From Kalaharituber pfeilii (lineage: Eukaryota > Ascomycota > Pezizomycetes > Pezizales > Pezizaceae), in the NCBI GenBank assembly GCA_015179045.1, contig WHUZ01000069.1:62001-126000 (forward strand): a stretch of 64,000 nucleotides of DNA, given 5' to 3'. Below the pieces are notes generated by a model. The model saw only the letters and a list, made by a program, of their open reading frames with translations. It was not told the DNA's origin and did no database searches. How positions within the stretch are numbered: position 1 is the stretch's first letter; each line of letters starts with the position of its first letter. Below, piece by piece: positions 10,491 to 20,246 of this stretch. The position numbers and the translations under genes were made by a program.

Positions 10491-10702
10491 CTAAAACCTG
10501 ATTCCAGAAACCTCCGGATGGTCCTTCCGGTTTCTGCCTCAGGGAGGCTCCACTATATATCTCCCCCTCTCCCCCTCCCCTCTTCTCCACACTTTCGCAT
10601 CCCGGCAAGCAAAATTTCCCCGACGGCAAATTTCGCAGTTTCCTCCACACCTTCGCAACCTGAAAATTTTTCCCGACCCGGGTCGGTAAATCGCATGGCG
10701 CA

Positions 10703-11455
10703 CTAAAACCTGATCCCGGAGAAGAACCTTTCCAACTCATCCCACTCCTCCCCATTCTCTGCTGTCCTTTTCCAGATCTTCTCCATATCCCCCCATTCTC
10801 TAAAGCCTTCTGGGCGAAACGTCTGCTGACTGCACTGGAAGGCTAGGTGCACCCCGTCTGGGCCTCCCCGCAGCTGCACTTCTGCGATTCCGCCGCTTCT
10901 ATTCTCTTCAACCACACCCCACATCTTCCTCTCTCTAGGTGCATGGCAGTGAAGTTGGACACCGCTATCCTATTCTACTCCATGACCTTCCCCTTTCCAA
11001 AGCCCTCCACTTCTCTCCTTTCCTTCTTCCATGCTTTCACCCTCTGGCGTACTCCACTTCTGGTGGCCACCTCCTTACCCTGCATCACCGTCCTCTTCTT
11101 TACCCACTCATCCGCCTTCTCATTGCCTGTGATTCCGATATGAACTTTTACTCACAATAGTTTCGTATTCCCCCCCCTTCCTCTTTCTCTTTACCACTGC
11201 ATTTACTACCCTTCTTATATCCTCCATCTTTCCCTTTTCCTCTCTGCCTATCTCCTGAATTGCCATGACAGTGGCTTCCGAATCCAGACGGATCAGGACC
11301 AGTACCTTCTCCGGTACACTCTCCAGTACTCTTCTCATCTCCCTCACCTCCTCATCGAAAACTGTCGCTATTCTTTCCACTACCTCCACTACCACTGCTG
11401 ACCTCCTGTATACACCTGCCCCCACCTTGCTATATATATTCAATCTTACTGCCAT
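10703..11455 (-). pseudogene. LINE-B ORF2 remnant (RNase H and C terminus)
   Basis: Minus-strand frames at 10703-10924 (knuckle and end FFSGIRF) and 11120-11455 (RNase H core, LIRLDSEATVMAIQE), with an unlabelled stretch between that translates to the MWVKAHIGIAGN-type block. Frames are shifted and the first acidic residue is separated by the nested insertion. It is the same protein segment as 6970-8518. Confidence 0.7.
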
Positions 11456-11502
11456 CTGAAAAGAAGATGGCTCTCTCCCTTTCAGCCTCCTTAATCGAGG
11501 TC

Positions 11503-11992
11503 GTTAAAGAGGATGGGAGTGGCGGAATCGGAGAAGTGCAGCTGCGGGGAGGCCCAGACGGGGGCGCACCTAGCCTTCCAGTGCAGTCAGCAGAGGTTTC
11601 GCCCAGAAGGCTTTAGAGAATGGGGGATATGGAGAAGGACTGGAAAAGGACAGCAGAGAATGGGGAGGAGTGGGATGAGTTGGAAAGGTTCTTCTCCGGG
11701 ATCAGGTTCTAGGGCGCCGTGCGGTTTGCTGTCGGGGAAGTTTGCTTGCCGGGGTGCGAAAGTGTGGAGAAGAGGGGAGGGGGGGGAGGGGGAGATATAT
11801 AGTGGAGCCTCCCTGAGGCAGAAACCGGAAGGTCCGTCCGGAGGTTTCTGGAATCAGGTGGTAGAAGTGGATAGAAATTTCTTTGTTTGTTAAGCCTGTC
11901 TCCGGGCTTCGAGGGCTTGCCCAGGGACCCTGCCATGGCCACGTGCTACAAGTGGGGTTATGTGATTTAAAAAAAAAAAAAAAAAAAAACAA
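11503..11992 (+). mobile_element. LINE-B 3' fragment nested inside LINE-B
   Basis: A plus-strand copy of the last part of ORF2 (knuckle CSCGEAQTGAHLAFQC and C terminus), the 3' UTR, the LINE-B tail and an A run. The 12-bp target duplication TTAATCGAGGTC at 11491-11502 and 11993-12004 proves insertion into the older minus-strand LINE-B. A nearly identical fragment is at 42567-43000. Confidence 0.9.
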
Positions 11993-12039
11993 TTAATCGA
12001 GGTCTCCCATTCCTCTTAGCCCTCCTTCTTCCTCCCTAG

Positions 12040-12685
12040 TGTCAGCGTAGGCGTCGCTGGACTCACGAAAGTGGCACTGGTTTCCGCGAAGGCAGCGAAG
12101 CGGACGGCAAAGGTTACGCGAGAGCGTTTTCAAGTGAGAGACTTAGAACACTGCTTGTGTCTTGATTTCCTTCTAGCTAACTGTTCGGCTCGTTTATATA
12201 GACTTCCGGCCGTCATACATGACTAGTCAATTCACAGTAACATGACGATAAACATGCTAAGGCATACAGGCAGAGAAACGTAACAGAAAACACGCATCAG
12301 GAAGGTCCGTAATAGCAGGAAAGGCGTGAACGTAATAGAAGCATGCATTAGGAAGGTCTGCGGTAGCTGGAAAGGCGTGAACGTAATGGAGGCATGCATT
12401 AGGAAGGTCTGCGGTAGCCGGAAAGGCGTGAACGTAATGGAGGCATGCATCAGGAAGGTCTGCGGTAGCCGGAAAGGCGTGAACGTAATAGAAACATGCA
12501 TCAGGAAGGTCTGTGATGCATGTGCGCATATTGGTAGCCATGTGCAACTTCAACACACACTTCCATAGGCAACCGCCGTTTACCAGTACCCGGACGTTGC
12601 CTAGTGGTGATCAGTCACATCTTTAGCATACGTCTCTGGCGGTGCTTCCGGAACCGACTCCGTAAGTCTTACCTTAGCCGTAACA
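12040..12685 (-). repeat. Solo LTR, minus orientation
   Basis: Reading on the minus strand it starts TGTTACGGCTAAGG (12685) and ends ...GCTGACA (12040). The 5-bp duplication CCTAG lies at 12035-12039 and 12686-12690. It sits inside the ORF2 of the minus-strand LINE-B. It is the same family as the LTR at 8813-9464 and has a similar length of about 650 bp. No internal retroelement sequence remains, as expected from LTR-LTR recombination. Confidence 0.9.
12290..12520 (+). repeat. 51-bp tandem repeat inside the solo LTR
   Basis: GGAAGGTC recurs at 12300, 12351, 12402, 12453 and 12504, so the unit is exactly 51 bp and is present about 4.4 times. The units also share GGCGTGAACGTAAT and GCATGCAT. 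Because 51 is a multiple of three, both strands give repetitive open frames; these are not genes. The related LTR at 8813 seems to carry only one corresponding unit. Confidence 0.9.
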
Positions 12686-12982
12686 CCTAGCTTCTCTACA
12701 GTTCTACCCCTACCACTTCATATCCTCCTCCCTATAAGATCCCCTCCCCCTTTTTTGAGAATCGCACCCACTGGCCCTACTAGCAGTCCAATACCATTTC
12801 ATACCTATCTTCCTCTGCTAGTGCCCACTGCACTTTCCAGTCTCTTCAATTTCTTTCCTCTTCTTCCGGAACCTCTCCGGACAGGCAGATTCTGCCTGTC
12901 GCTCTCGGACCTCATCAGATGATAAATTTTATGCCATGATACTGTGACTCAAGTACCAACATTGTAGGGTAGGTACTCGTTA

Positions 12983-13577
12983 CCAGCATTTAGTGATGCA
13001 GGTGGGGCGGTGTTGGCAGACCGTGCGATAGGTCTGTGTTCAGGTGTAGTGAGATGCAATATCGAGTCGTAGAACTGTACAATTCCAATTGAATCCTTTC
13101 TACCAAGTAGAAAGTGCATATGCGAATTGCTGGCTGTATGTTATGGAGGATGGTGCTTTGCTCATACAGCGAAGCAAGCACAATGGTTTCGGAATTGGTA
13201 CAATGTGCAGTCTTTGACATGGGCACCTTCATCTCCAGATCTCAATCCTATTGAGGCTATCTGAGGAATAATGAAGAAGAGACTGAACAAGCGATCTCCT
13301 AGACCTTGTGGAGAACAACTTGTTGCTAGAATACTGGAAGAGTAGGATAATATCACTGGTGAAGAGATATTAGAGTTGATAGATTCTATGCCTCAACGAG
13401 TGCAAGTTGTAATCATAGCAAATGGTGGACATACACAATACTAATACCATGTTGATAATTCTCATGTTCAGTGAGTCAAATGTATTCAAGTTGTTCAATA
13501 TTGTATCTTACACACCTAAATACAGATCTCTCGCACGGTCTGCCAACACTGCCCCCACCTGCATCACTAAATGCTGG
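12983..13577 (+). mobile_element. Internally deleted Tc1/mariner element
   Basis: Terminal inverted repeats of about 80 bp begin CCAGCATTTAGTGATGCAGG at 12983 and are mirrored to 13577. They are flanked by TA dinucleotides (12981-12982 and 13578-13579). The inside holds only the 3' end of a transposase. The element sits beside LINE RT sequence. Confidence 0.85.
13212..13443 (+). pseudogene. Tc1/mariner transposase C-terminal relic
   Basis: The frame translates as TWAPSSPDLNPIEAI, a stop, then GIMKKRLNKR and onwards. The SPDLNPIE block is the hallmark around the last catalytic acidic residue of Tc1/mariner DDE/D transposases, and the usual W-G after it is here stop-G (TGA replacing TGG). A second stop (TAG) lies in EE-stop-DNI near 13342. 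The product ends after VIIANGGHTQY at about 13443. The N-terminal helix-turn-helix and the first two catalytic residues are deleted, so it is inactive. Confidence 0.8.
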
Positions 13578-13579
13578 TA

Positions 13580-13713
13580 ACACCTCCTTCAGCGTCTGCC
13601 TCTGCAAATCTTCTGCCCCTCTCCTCGGTCTCCCCCCAACTGTGTCTTATGGAATAATGTGTCCTGTCTCTGTATCATGTCTGCGACTACCTTCTGGCCC
13701 AGCTTCGCCACGT
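13580..13713 (-). pseudogene. LINE reverse-transcriptase fragment
   Basis: The minus strand encodes a piece of the RT fingers and palm (QLGGRPRRGAEDLQRQ). It matches the RT of the long LINE-A at 34548-34680 by eye. It is probably part of the broken LINE complex to its left, separated by the Tc1/mariner insertion. Confidence 0.65.
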
Positions 13714-13797
13714 GATCTGCATTGGACTGAAACCGCCTGGACCAGCCAGGCCGGTCCAGGCCAATCAGGCCATTCAGGCCGGTTCAGTCCAATTAAA
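13714..13797. repeat. GC-rich inverted/direct repeat (CCAGGCC units)
   Basis: ATTGGACTGAAACCG near 13723 is mirrored by CGGTTCAGTCCAAT near 13780, around repeated CCAGGCC/GGCCAGG words. A second version of the left part (GTGATCTGCATTGGACTGAA) lies at 16679-16745. The origin is unknown; it could be the end of a small inverted-repeat element. Confidence 0.5.
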
Positions 13798-15640
13798 TGA
13801 ATCACTCCACAGCTATCCAGGTGAATTGAGGCCAGCATTTACCAGATTGTTTGAGTATTTAAATGAGTAGAATCTCGCGTATATCTCGAATTTCAAACAG
13901 CAACGGTCTGCGACTTTTGTCAAGTATGTATCACACTTCGTATTCAAGTAAATATACTAAGAAATATTTTAGAAGTGATGGATGGACCTTCCAGATAATA
14001 CAACAGACTGGACTCAATTCTTCGATGATGATACCTAATGCGCAACTGTCAATCACTGGTAGTGGAAATCTCCAGGACTATAAAAATCTAATTTACCTGG
14101 GTTAAATTCTAAAATCGCTTGAATTTACGTAAATGGCCTGGTTGGCCTGGCCAGTTGGATTCATTGCCTGAGCTGTTGATACCTTAACTTTCACATACCT
14201 GCTGTGATGACGGCTCAACACCATCCACTATTTCGCACGGGTACCGGTATCTAGAGCTGGTGGAACGAAGCCTCAAGAGCGACCTCAATGATCAATTGTC
14301 AAGGAAAGGGTCTTCAATTGTCTTGTCTGTGCGTGTCCATATCTGTCCATGTCTGTATATCTCCGTGTATGTCTGTATGTCCCTCCACACAGTCCTATCT
14401 ACATACAATTTATAGACCACCTTCGCCTTCCAACTGAGCCTGTATATACATATCTCGCTTCTTAATCATAATTTTCTTCCCCATCCTACGCATGTGTCAT
14501 CATGTGGCCCTACTGCTGAGTACCGCTCCGGCCGCGTATGGCCTTATTCTTTCCATCTGTACCGTGGTTACCACCACACTGCATGTCCAATTTTTACCTA
14601 AATCTTGCTTGATACTGTGATCCCCTTATATTTAATTAATAAGCTAGTAACTGACTCGAATTTAACACCCTCAAGGCCCTTAATAGCCTTTTGAATTTTC
14701 GCTTCTTAAACTCCTGCCATGACTCGGTTCTATAGACCTCCGGGAATGATGCTTCTGTTGCTGTGCCTCGCGTCAAGTGATCGCGCTAGCATCCCGGTCA
14801 TGCGCAATATCCCGGTAAAACATAGTGTCGCGCTATGCATACGTGTCACCGCTTCCATGTTATGGTCAAACCTGGACAACCTGCAAGTGTGCATGACCAC
14901 GATCTCATCCTACTAATCAAGTGATGATAAGCTGCCAAGATATCTAGCAGGTTTGCAAGATTGACTGTTTTCATGCCCAGGCCAATGAAGGTGGCAGTAT
15001 TCTGAATTGTGTCTCCACACAAGCTGGAGCTATAGCAGTGGTAGCATCGAAGCTAGATTGACTAATAACATAGGGGCTTGTGACTTGAGTCACATATTCA
15101 GGCAGTCAGGTATGGTGCACGCAAAAATGCCCACGAGAGTTTGATCCGGGAACGTGGGAGCGCACTGCTAAGTTGCAACCAGACTACCACTAAGTATGTC
15201 TCGATGCTCTCTGCTGATTGTGCCACATGACCTCATTGGTTGAGGAGCATCCTCCTAAGAAAGCCTATGCGATACTTACTCTGTTTTCCTCCACATTTCA
15301 TGAAGGTTTCAGCAACCTAGCGCTTTGCAACATGGGGCACACAGGCATCATCAAGGATATGCAGTGCGAAATGACCTGCAGAGCCTGTTGGGCCTGTCGG
15401 AGCATGATGCCTCAGCCTACCAATTTGTCCTGTAATATGGCTGCAACCATGGCAAAGATGCCAATACAATCTGTAATTTATATTATTATTATTGTTTGTT
15501 GTCTGCGCACTACTTCGCGTGCTACCCTTCTGGGCTTTTGCGAGACCAAACGTACAGGTGGGTGTCATAATCCCGACCGATACAGCAAGCGCACCACCCT
15601 AGATTTACATACCTGGTTGAGGACAGAAATTCCTACTGGT
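13798..15640. other. Long stretch without a convincing gene
   Basis: Only short, low-complexity or unsupported open frames occur (for example 13863-14105 and 14719-14916), with no recognisable domains. No tRNA or rRNA was recognised. A GGCCTGG-rich patch near 14130 resembles the repeat at 13740. Confidence 0.5.
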
Positions 15641-15653
15641 ATTATATGCGCTT

Positions 15654-15693
15654 TTTTTTTTTTTTTTTTTTTTATATCAATACTCGCGTGCCG
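15654..15693 (-). mobile_element. Minimal (40-bp) LINE-A tail insertion
   Basis: Poly-T plus ATATCAATACTCGCGTGCCG only. The 13-bp target duplication ATTATATGCGCTT is at 15641-15653 and 15694-15706. The LINE-derived part is about 20 nt and starts at CGGCACGCGAG, inside the terminal hairpin. Confidence 0.9.
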
Positions 15694-15706
15694 ATTATAT
15701 GCGCTT

Positions 15707-16400
15707 GGCCTCAACTTCCACAGGAAACTAGAACTGCAATAAGCTTGAAATTTAGGTTATACTTCGAAGTAATATATATTCCCATGACCCCGATGTTCCC
15801 ATTTTTTCGATGTTCTCATCATCGTCAATGTACCTATGACCGACGTTGCCATATTCGCTCCGCTCAATTCTAAAATCATTTCCTGTAGTTAGTGGACCCA
15901 TTGAACAGAGGAAGTAACAACTTCTAGAAGCTAGAACTAGTTTATGACCAAGCCACCCACTCATAGCAGCAGCCTTACCTGCTGTTGCGAAGTGTTGCCT
16001 GATGCACGTGATAAATCAGCCACCACCATGTTCCTGTGTCAACCCCCGCTTCGGTTAACATGACATGCGCTGCATGGGGCGGTTCCACTGTATCGGTACG
16101 CCAAGGTATGTGAATGAGGCTATCCTAAAAGCTCAGCCCCATCCATGCCTGCATCACAGCAAAATAATCAGTATTGACCTGCAGCTACTAGGTGTAGCGT
16201 GCAGCACAGGACAGTTGTGATCCTAGTGACAAAAATCATTCAGGGTGTGTCATCGGGTGTGCGGCTCGTAAATCAGTCGTCATAATGTCTTTCCATGGCT
16301 TGCCCTGAATACTAACTAGTAGTTATGTGTGCCATCGAAACACTGTGGTGCAAGGTTTGTATAAAAAACTTGAGTTATTCCCATGGTGGTGTGGGAAAGC
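15707..16400. other. No supported feature
   Basis: Short unsupported open frames only. I see no motif, repeat or RNA gene. Confidence 0.4.
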
Positions 16401-16412
16401 TGAAAGAATTGG

Positions 16413-16452
16413 CCGGCACGCGAGTATTGATATTAAAAACAAAAGAAAAAAA
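16413..16452 (+). mobile_element. Minimal (40-bp) LINE-A tail insertion
   Basis: CCGGCACGCGAGTATTGATA followed by an A-rich tract. It is flanked by TGAAAGAATTGG at 16401-16412 and 16453-16464. It starts within one nucleotide of the 15654-15693 and 52500-52541 insertions. Confidence 0.9.
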
Positions 16453-16837
16453 TGAAAGAATTGGTATTGCACCGGAATAGGCCAAGCCTTGTGATGCCGG
16501 GTTGTCACTCTAGTGGATGCTTCTGTGGCTTCTTTGATTATTCTTTATTTATTTGGACACCTTTCATTATTGGAATGGTTTGACATAGTATCTTTCTTTA
16601 TCTTGTGATTCGAGTTATTACATTCTTTGCTTCCTTTGTTATGTAGATTAACGTAGTATGTTTCAATCAACAGGCCGTGATCTGCATTGGACTGAAACCG
16701 CCTGACCGGTCCAGGCCGGTCCAGGCCAACCAGGCCGGTCAGCTACAAAAGTAGACAGAAAGGGGAGGGCGGTAGAGGAGGTGGACACGACCGCTTGATT
16801 CTCAGGGAGGATGGTTGGGTATTCGCGCTTGATTTGT

Positions 16838-17640
16838 TTTTTTTATATATATCATTTATCGCATGCCGCCTTAAAGGCTATGGCGATTCAAGTACATAAG
16901 GAGTGAAAGAAAAAAATTACAGATAGTTACATGTGGGCCCGCGGTGCTCAGTGGTGATGCGGGTGGAGCAGTCAGTTGGTCCTATCTCCGGCGCCTGTCT
17001 GACTCGTACTGAGTGACCCTCAACCATTTCCCTCTCAGTCGTACCCTTTCTATCTCGATGTTTTCCTCCAAGTATACCACCTCTGAACTCGTCTTCTTTC
17101 CTTCTTCTATCAGCGTTGCCTTCCGTCTTAGCCACCTGATCCCAACTGTTTTGCCTAGTCCTTTATAGTGTTCCTCCAACCATCTTCGGACTTTCCCCAG
17201 ATCCTTTCTCAAACCTATTCCGTATTCCACGATGCCGAATTTTGAAGTGGTGGCATCAGAAGCGGATCGGGTGGCAGCGGGTCTAGTGTTGGGGCTGGAT
17301 GGAGAGATTGCGGGCCTGCTGTCGGGGTTCGTGGGTTTCGGGGTGGGCTCGGGGGTCGGTGTCGGGGTTTTCGGTGTGATGGTGGTGGCAGCGGAGGTGT
17401 TATCCATAGGTTCTGCCGGGGTCCCAACTGGGGGGGCGGTTGTGATCTTCCCCGCCTCTCTTTTGTCCAGTCGTCGCTTAATTGCGTATGGTTCTTGAGC
17501 CGACGGCTGTTTTCCTTTTCTCTTCTTGGGTCCGGAACTTGTCCGCAGTTGTCGGGGCTGTCGCGGGAGTGGGTTCCACCCTGGGGGTAGATGGCACGGT
17601 GGGCGTCAGCATGTTTCAAGTGTAGACACATGCAGAAAAA
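16838..17640 (-). mobile_element. LINE-like element carrying ORF1 only
   Basis: A T-rich tract and the complement of the LINE-A type tail (inner stem here GCCTTTAAGGC, outer stem ATCGC with GCGAT) lead into a short 3' UTR with GCACCGCGGGCCCACATGTA. Then comes an ORF1-like coding region on the minus strand. No RT or RNase H sequence lies between the coding region and the tail. The same 3' UTR word (CCGCGGGCCCCATGTA) is present in the insertion at 29559-29666. Confidence 0.6.
16982..17407 (-). CDS. LINE ORF1-like protein (C-terminal part)
   Basis: A 141-codon frame. Residues of about 5-50 are Pro/Thr-rich and likely disordered. Residues of about 55-141 form a charged domain with GIVEYGIGLRKDLGKVRRWLEE, then GIRWLRR and VRLRGKWLRVTQY. 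A similar block (GIAVTKRLGNVRKWLE) occurs in the split sequence at 28152-28340, so this is a repeated family. By position in a LINE-tailed element it is probably the nucleic-acid-binding ORF1 protein. That function is inferred; no CCHC knuckle is visible in this frame. An upstream frame (17215-17631) overlaps in another phase and begins CLHLKHADAH, which may be the frameshifted N-terminal part. Confidence 0.5.
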   Translation of the reverse strand: MDNTSAATTITPKTPTPTPEPTPKPTNPDSRPAISPSSPNTRPAATRSASDATTSKFGIVEYGIGLRKDLGKVRRWLEEHYKGLGKTVGIRWLRRKATLIEEGKKTSSEVVYLEENIEIERVRLRGKWLRVTQYESDRRRR

Positions 17641-17641
17641 A

Positions 17642-18824
17642 CAAACCCTTCTATAGTTTTTTTTGGTGTCAACAGATTTGAATTTGGTAGCCAGGTTTAT
17701 GCTCGCATGTATTGTCTGTTAGAAATGGCCGTGTTAAGTCATGTAATGAAGTTAGTTGAGGGAATTTGGCCTCCTGCTGGCAGATTAGTTCGACTCTTGA
17801 ATATGATATTCCACTGCGGTTCGTAATGTTTCAAAAGAATGCCACAACCGGATGTCATGTACATGTTTCTAGTTCCTGTACTTTCGCACACGGCTGCGGT
17901 ATAAGTTACAACACCCACGAAATTGACCCCCACCTGGGTGTAGCGGTGACACCTGACACTTTGCACGATAATGTAAAACCTGGTCCGTGATGGATAATGC
18001 AGTGCGTACGTGACCGTGCCGTGGCTACAAGACCAGTCGCGTGGGAGTGAAATGGCGTTCCTAATCTTTGGACGAATGCGATGCGATAAAATGAAAGAGG
18101 CAAAGTAGAGAAATGGATCGAGTGAGTTGACATGCACTATGTATTGGACAGCACGGAGCATTCTTGTTGACTACCGGTACCCCTTCTCCCGATGGTAAAA
18201 TCTGACTATGATTGCTCATTATTACTAGTAACCGCTCTCGATTAGCGAAAACAAGTGTTCACAGGTACACGTGTCATAAAAGTGGAGCATAGATAAATCT
18301 CCACCTGAAATGTAACTGTAAACGGGAATGCAAATGTGCTCTTCGGCTATTGTATTGGTAGTGCGGTCAAAGGCAATTCAATGTGCCTTGGATGAAGGCG
18401 ATGATTACACACACACATGGAATGCAGCTCAATCATCGCTTTTACTAGGAATCAGGGGCGGAGCTAGTTTCGCCCCCACTTGTCATCGCTCACAGCCATT
18501 GCTCACAGTCGGCCATGTAAAAGCACAACCTTGCACCGCCCCTTGCATTAGTGACTCTTAGCATGATCGAAGGACACGGCCAAATTCAATGTGCGGGCCT
18601 TGGCAAGAACGTACGAACACCATTTTAGGGAGGTCAAGTCTTAACACACCAAGGGATCTATTTAACCCTCTTGCCCCGCTGCGCCTGTCAACAGTATCTT
18701 TACCCATAATAAACGTCCCGGAACTTATTACCAGCAGTCCATTTGACACCTACAGTCGCAACTATCAATTAATCACTGGTCGCCAAAACTCACTACAAAG
18801 CAGGAAAATATCAGGCCCTGCGGA
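17642..18824. other. No convincing gene
   Basis: Several unsupported open frames (the largest is minus strand 17739-18161) without recognisable domains. The 3' part (18560-18824) is upstream of the gene at 18825 and could contain its promoter; I saw no clear TATA box. Confidence 0.4.
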
Positions 18825-19583
18825 ATGACTACGAGACGTTCTCCAACTGTCAATGAAGAAGCCCGGTGCGAGCACAACGACCCACTCCAACGTTTTACCA
18901 GCACATCACAGCAGATGCTTCAAATCATGAAAGCTCCCCTAGTGCAGAAACGTACTTACAGTGATATGGCAGCTGCAACGGCGTCATCTGAACCTCAGTG
19001 TCCCTTAGACATCCCTAAGATCACCGCTCGTCTTAGAAACGAAAGCAAGGAGTACCGCCGTAGGGAAGGCCCCGCGCATCATGTCCAAGCGCGCATAGCA
19101 TCGCCCGAAGATCTCGCTAAGCCACTGCAAACCTGGATTACAGACCGCAACAATCAACTTGTCCTTGAAACGGAGAAAGTATTCACAGAAAACGAAGTTG
19201 AAGCACCCGCAGGCAGCATCATCCTTTTACGATATCCAAAGCCGATTATCACTGACCCATCAGTGAAGTACAATGAGTGGTTCATGTCAGCTGGTGCATT
19301 CAATAAACAATATCAGGAGACTGCGGGTAGCGAATGGATGCCACATCGCTTAATAAATAAGGCTGCAATTAAGGAGGGCATAAAGATAGACAAAGGCCTA
19401 ATTGAACTGTTAGGTGGAGACACAGAGAATGGAAGAGCAACTATCAAGCCGTCTTGGGGAGGGAGCATGGTCATCGTTGAAGGTGGCCTCTTGACGAAAG
19501 ATGGGTATGGAATTGGGCCCAAGATTTTGGAGGAGTACTATGAAGAGGTGGAGGGAGCAAAGTGGGAAGAAGGGGTGAGGTAA
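18825..19583 (+). CDS. Unrecognised intronless protein, 252 aa
   Basis: An open frame with balanced, non-repetitive composition, unlike the surrounding noise. The first 55 residues are polar and probably disordered (MTTRRSPTVNEEARCEHNDP). Residues of about 60-130 contain many charged residues and look helical (ITARLRNESKEYRRREG, LAKPLQTWITDRNNQLVLE). Residues of about 140-250 contain APAGSIILLRYPKPI, NEWFMSAGAFNKQY and the compact GGSMVIVEGGLLTKDGYGIG. No signal peptide, membrane segment or known catalytic motif is visible. I do not recognise the family. Its overall plan (disordered N terminus, basic helical middle, small C-terminal domain) would also fit an ORF1 protein of another retroelement. 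Downstream, near 19900, AATAAAA could serve as a polyadenylation signal. Confidence 0.55.
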   Translation: MTTRRSPTVNEEARCEHNDPLQRFTSTSQQMLQIMKAPLVQKRTYSDMAAATASSEPQCPLDIPKITARLRNESKEYRRREGPAHHVQARIASPEDLAKPLQTWITDRNNQLVLETEKVFTENEVEAPAGSIILLRYPKPIITDPSVKYNEWFMSAGAFNKQYQETAGSEWMPHRLINKAAIKEGIKIDKGLIELLGGDTENGRATIKPSWGGSMVIVEGGLLTKDGYGIGPKILEEYYEEVEGAKWEEGVR

Positions 19584-19885
19584 TGAGATTTTCATACGGT
19601 CAATAGGCAAGCAGGAATCCATTTCTATATGAGCGGGCAAAAGTCTGGTAGTGTATGCGTTGTGATACCTACTGGAAAACCCGCGAGTTCACATATTTTG
19701 GGACTGAGTTGGGCCTGGCGTGCAGGGCTAATGGGATGAATAAAGCGCCCTGATGTGTCAGCTACCCGGAGGACGGACGGTTTACTCACATTACATCGCA
19801 GGTCTAGGTCTGCATTGTTGTTTTCTTTCGTTTCTCTCACGTAGGGAAACTATATTTTGCATTTATAAGTTCGGTCTCGTTGTAT

Positions 19886-19975
19886 CTTACTCATGTATAA
19901 TAAAAGTGTGCGATTCCTGTAACACTTCGCTCAATAGACTTAACGATATGGACCTCAGGTTCCTTCGCCTGAGTA
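19886..19975 (+). repeat. Repeat shared with 42209-42290
   Basis: GCGATTCCTGTAACACTTCG and CTTCGCCTGAGTA here correspond to ATGATTCCTGCAACTCTTCG and CTTCGCCTGAATA at 42228-42285. The spacing is similar, so this is a diverged dispersed repeat of unknown origin, possibly a 3' UTR. Confidence 0.5.
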
Positions 19976-20019
19976 CATATCGCCCCTACCTGCGTGAACT
20001 CCGTAGGACTTATATCTTT

Positions 20020-20233
20020 TTTTTTTTTTTTTTTTTATTTCATTACTCGCATGCCGCCTGACAGGCTATGGCGAGGGTTTTATAAACTAAAGCTACCTAA
20101 AACAAGGAAAATAACTTAGATACAGGTGTGCCCCGAGGTGAATCTCCGTGGTTCGGGGAGAGAGAGATGTCCGAGCCTGCCTAACTCCTTCCTCTGTTCG
20201 GCTCGTACACCTCCGTGCGCAACCATAAAGAGA
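20020..20233 (-). mobile_element. LINE-A 3' fragment (214 bp)
   Basis: Poly-T, the complement of the LINE-A tail (TTTCATTACTCGCATGCCGC, then GGCTATGGCGAG), and about 150 bp of 3' UTR. The target duplication GACTTATATCTTT is at 20007-20019 and 20234-20246. Confidence 0.9.
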
Positions 20234-20246
20234 GACTTATATCTTT

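Larger units (their letters stand above)
10495..12900 (-). mobile_element. LINE-B, minus strand, broken by two later insertions
   Basis: The 3' UTR (10495-10700) and the ORF2 C-terminal half (10703-11490) continue after a nested LINE-B (11503-11992) at 11993-12039. They resume beyond the solo LTR at 12686-12900. The reading across junctions is recoverable: CTCCTTAATCGAGGTC before the nested LINE and AATTAATCGAGGTCTCC after it; CTTCCTCCCTAG before the LTR and CCTAGCTTCTCTAC after it. The poly-A end is missing. Confidence 0.8.

Noticed and set aside
12290..12520. Possible CRISPR array
   Set aside because: Units are contiguous direct repeats with no distinct spacers, and the context is eukaryotic.
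12232..12568. Repetitive 'proteins' on both strands with a 17-residue period
   Set aside because: The 51-bp tandem array is open in several frames because its unit is a multiple of three; it lies in a solo LTR.
17739..18161. 140-codon minus-strand frame in a gap
   Set aside because: No recognisable motif, low-complexity-free but unsupported composition, and no repeat or conservation to back it.
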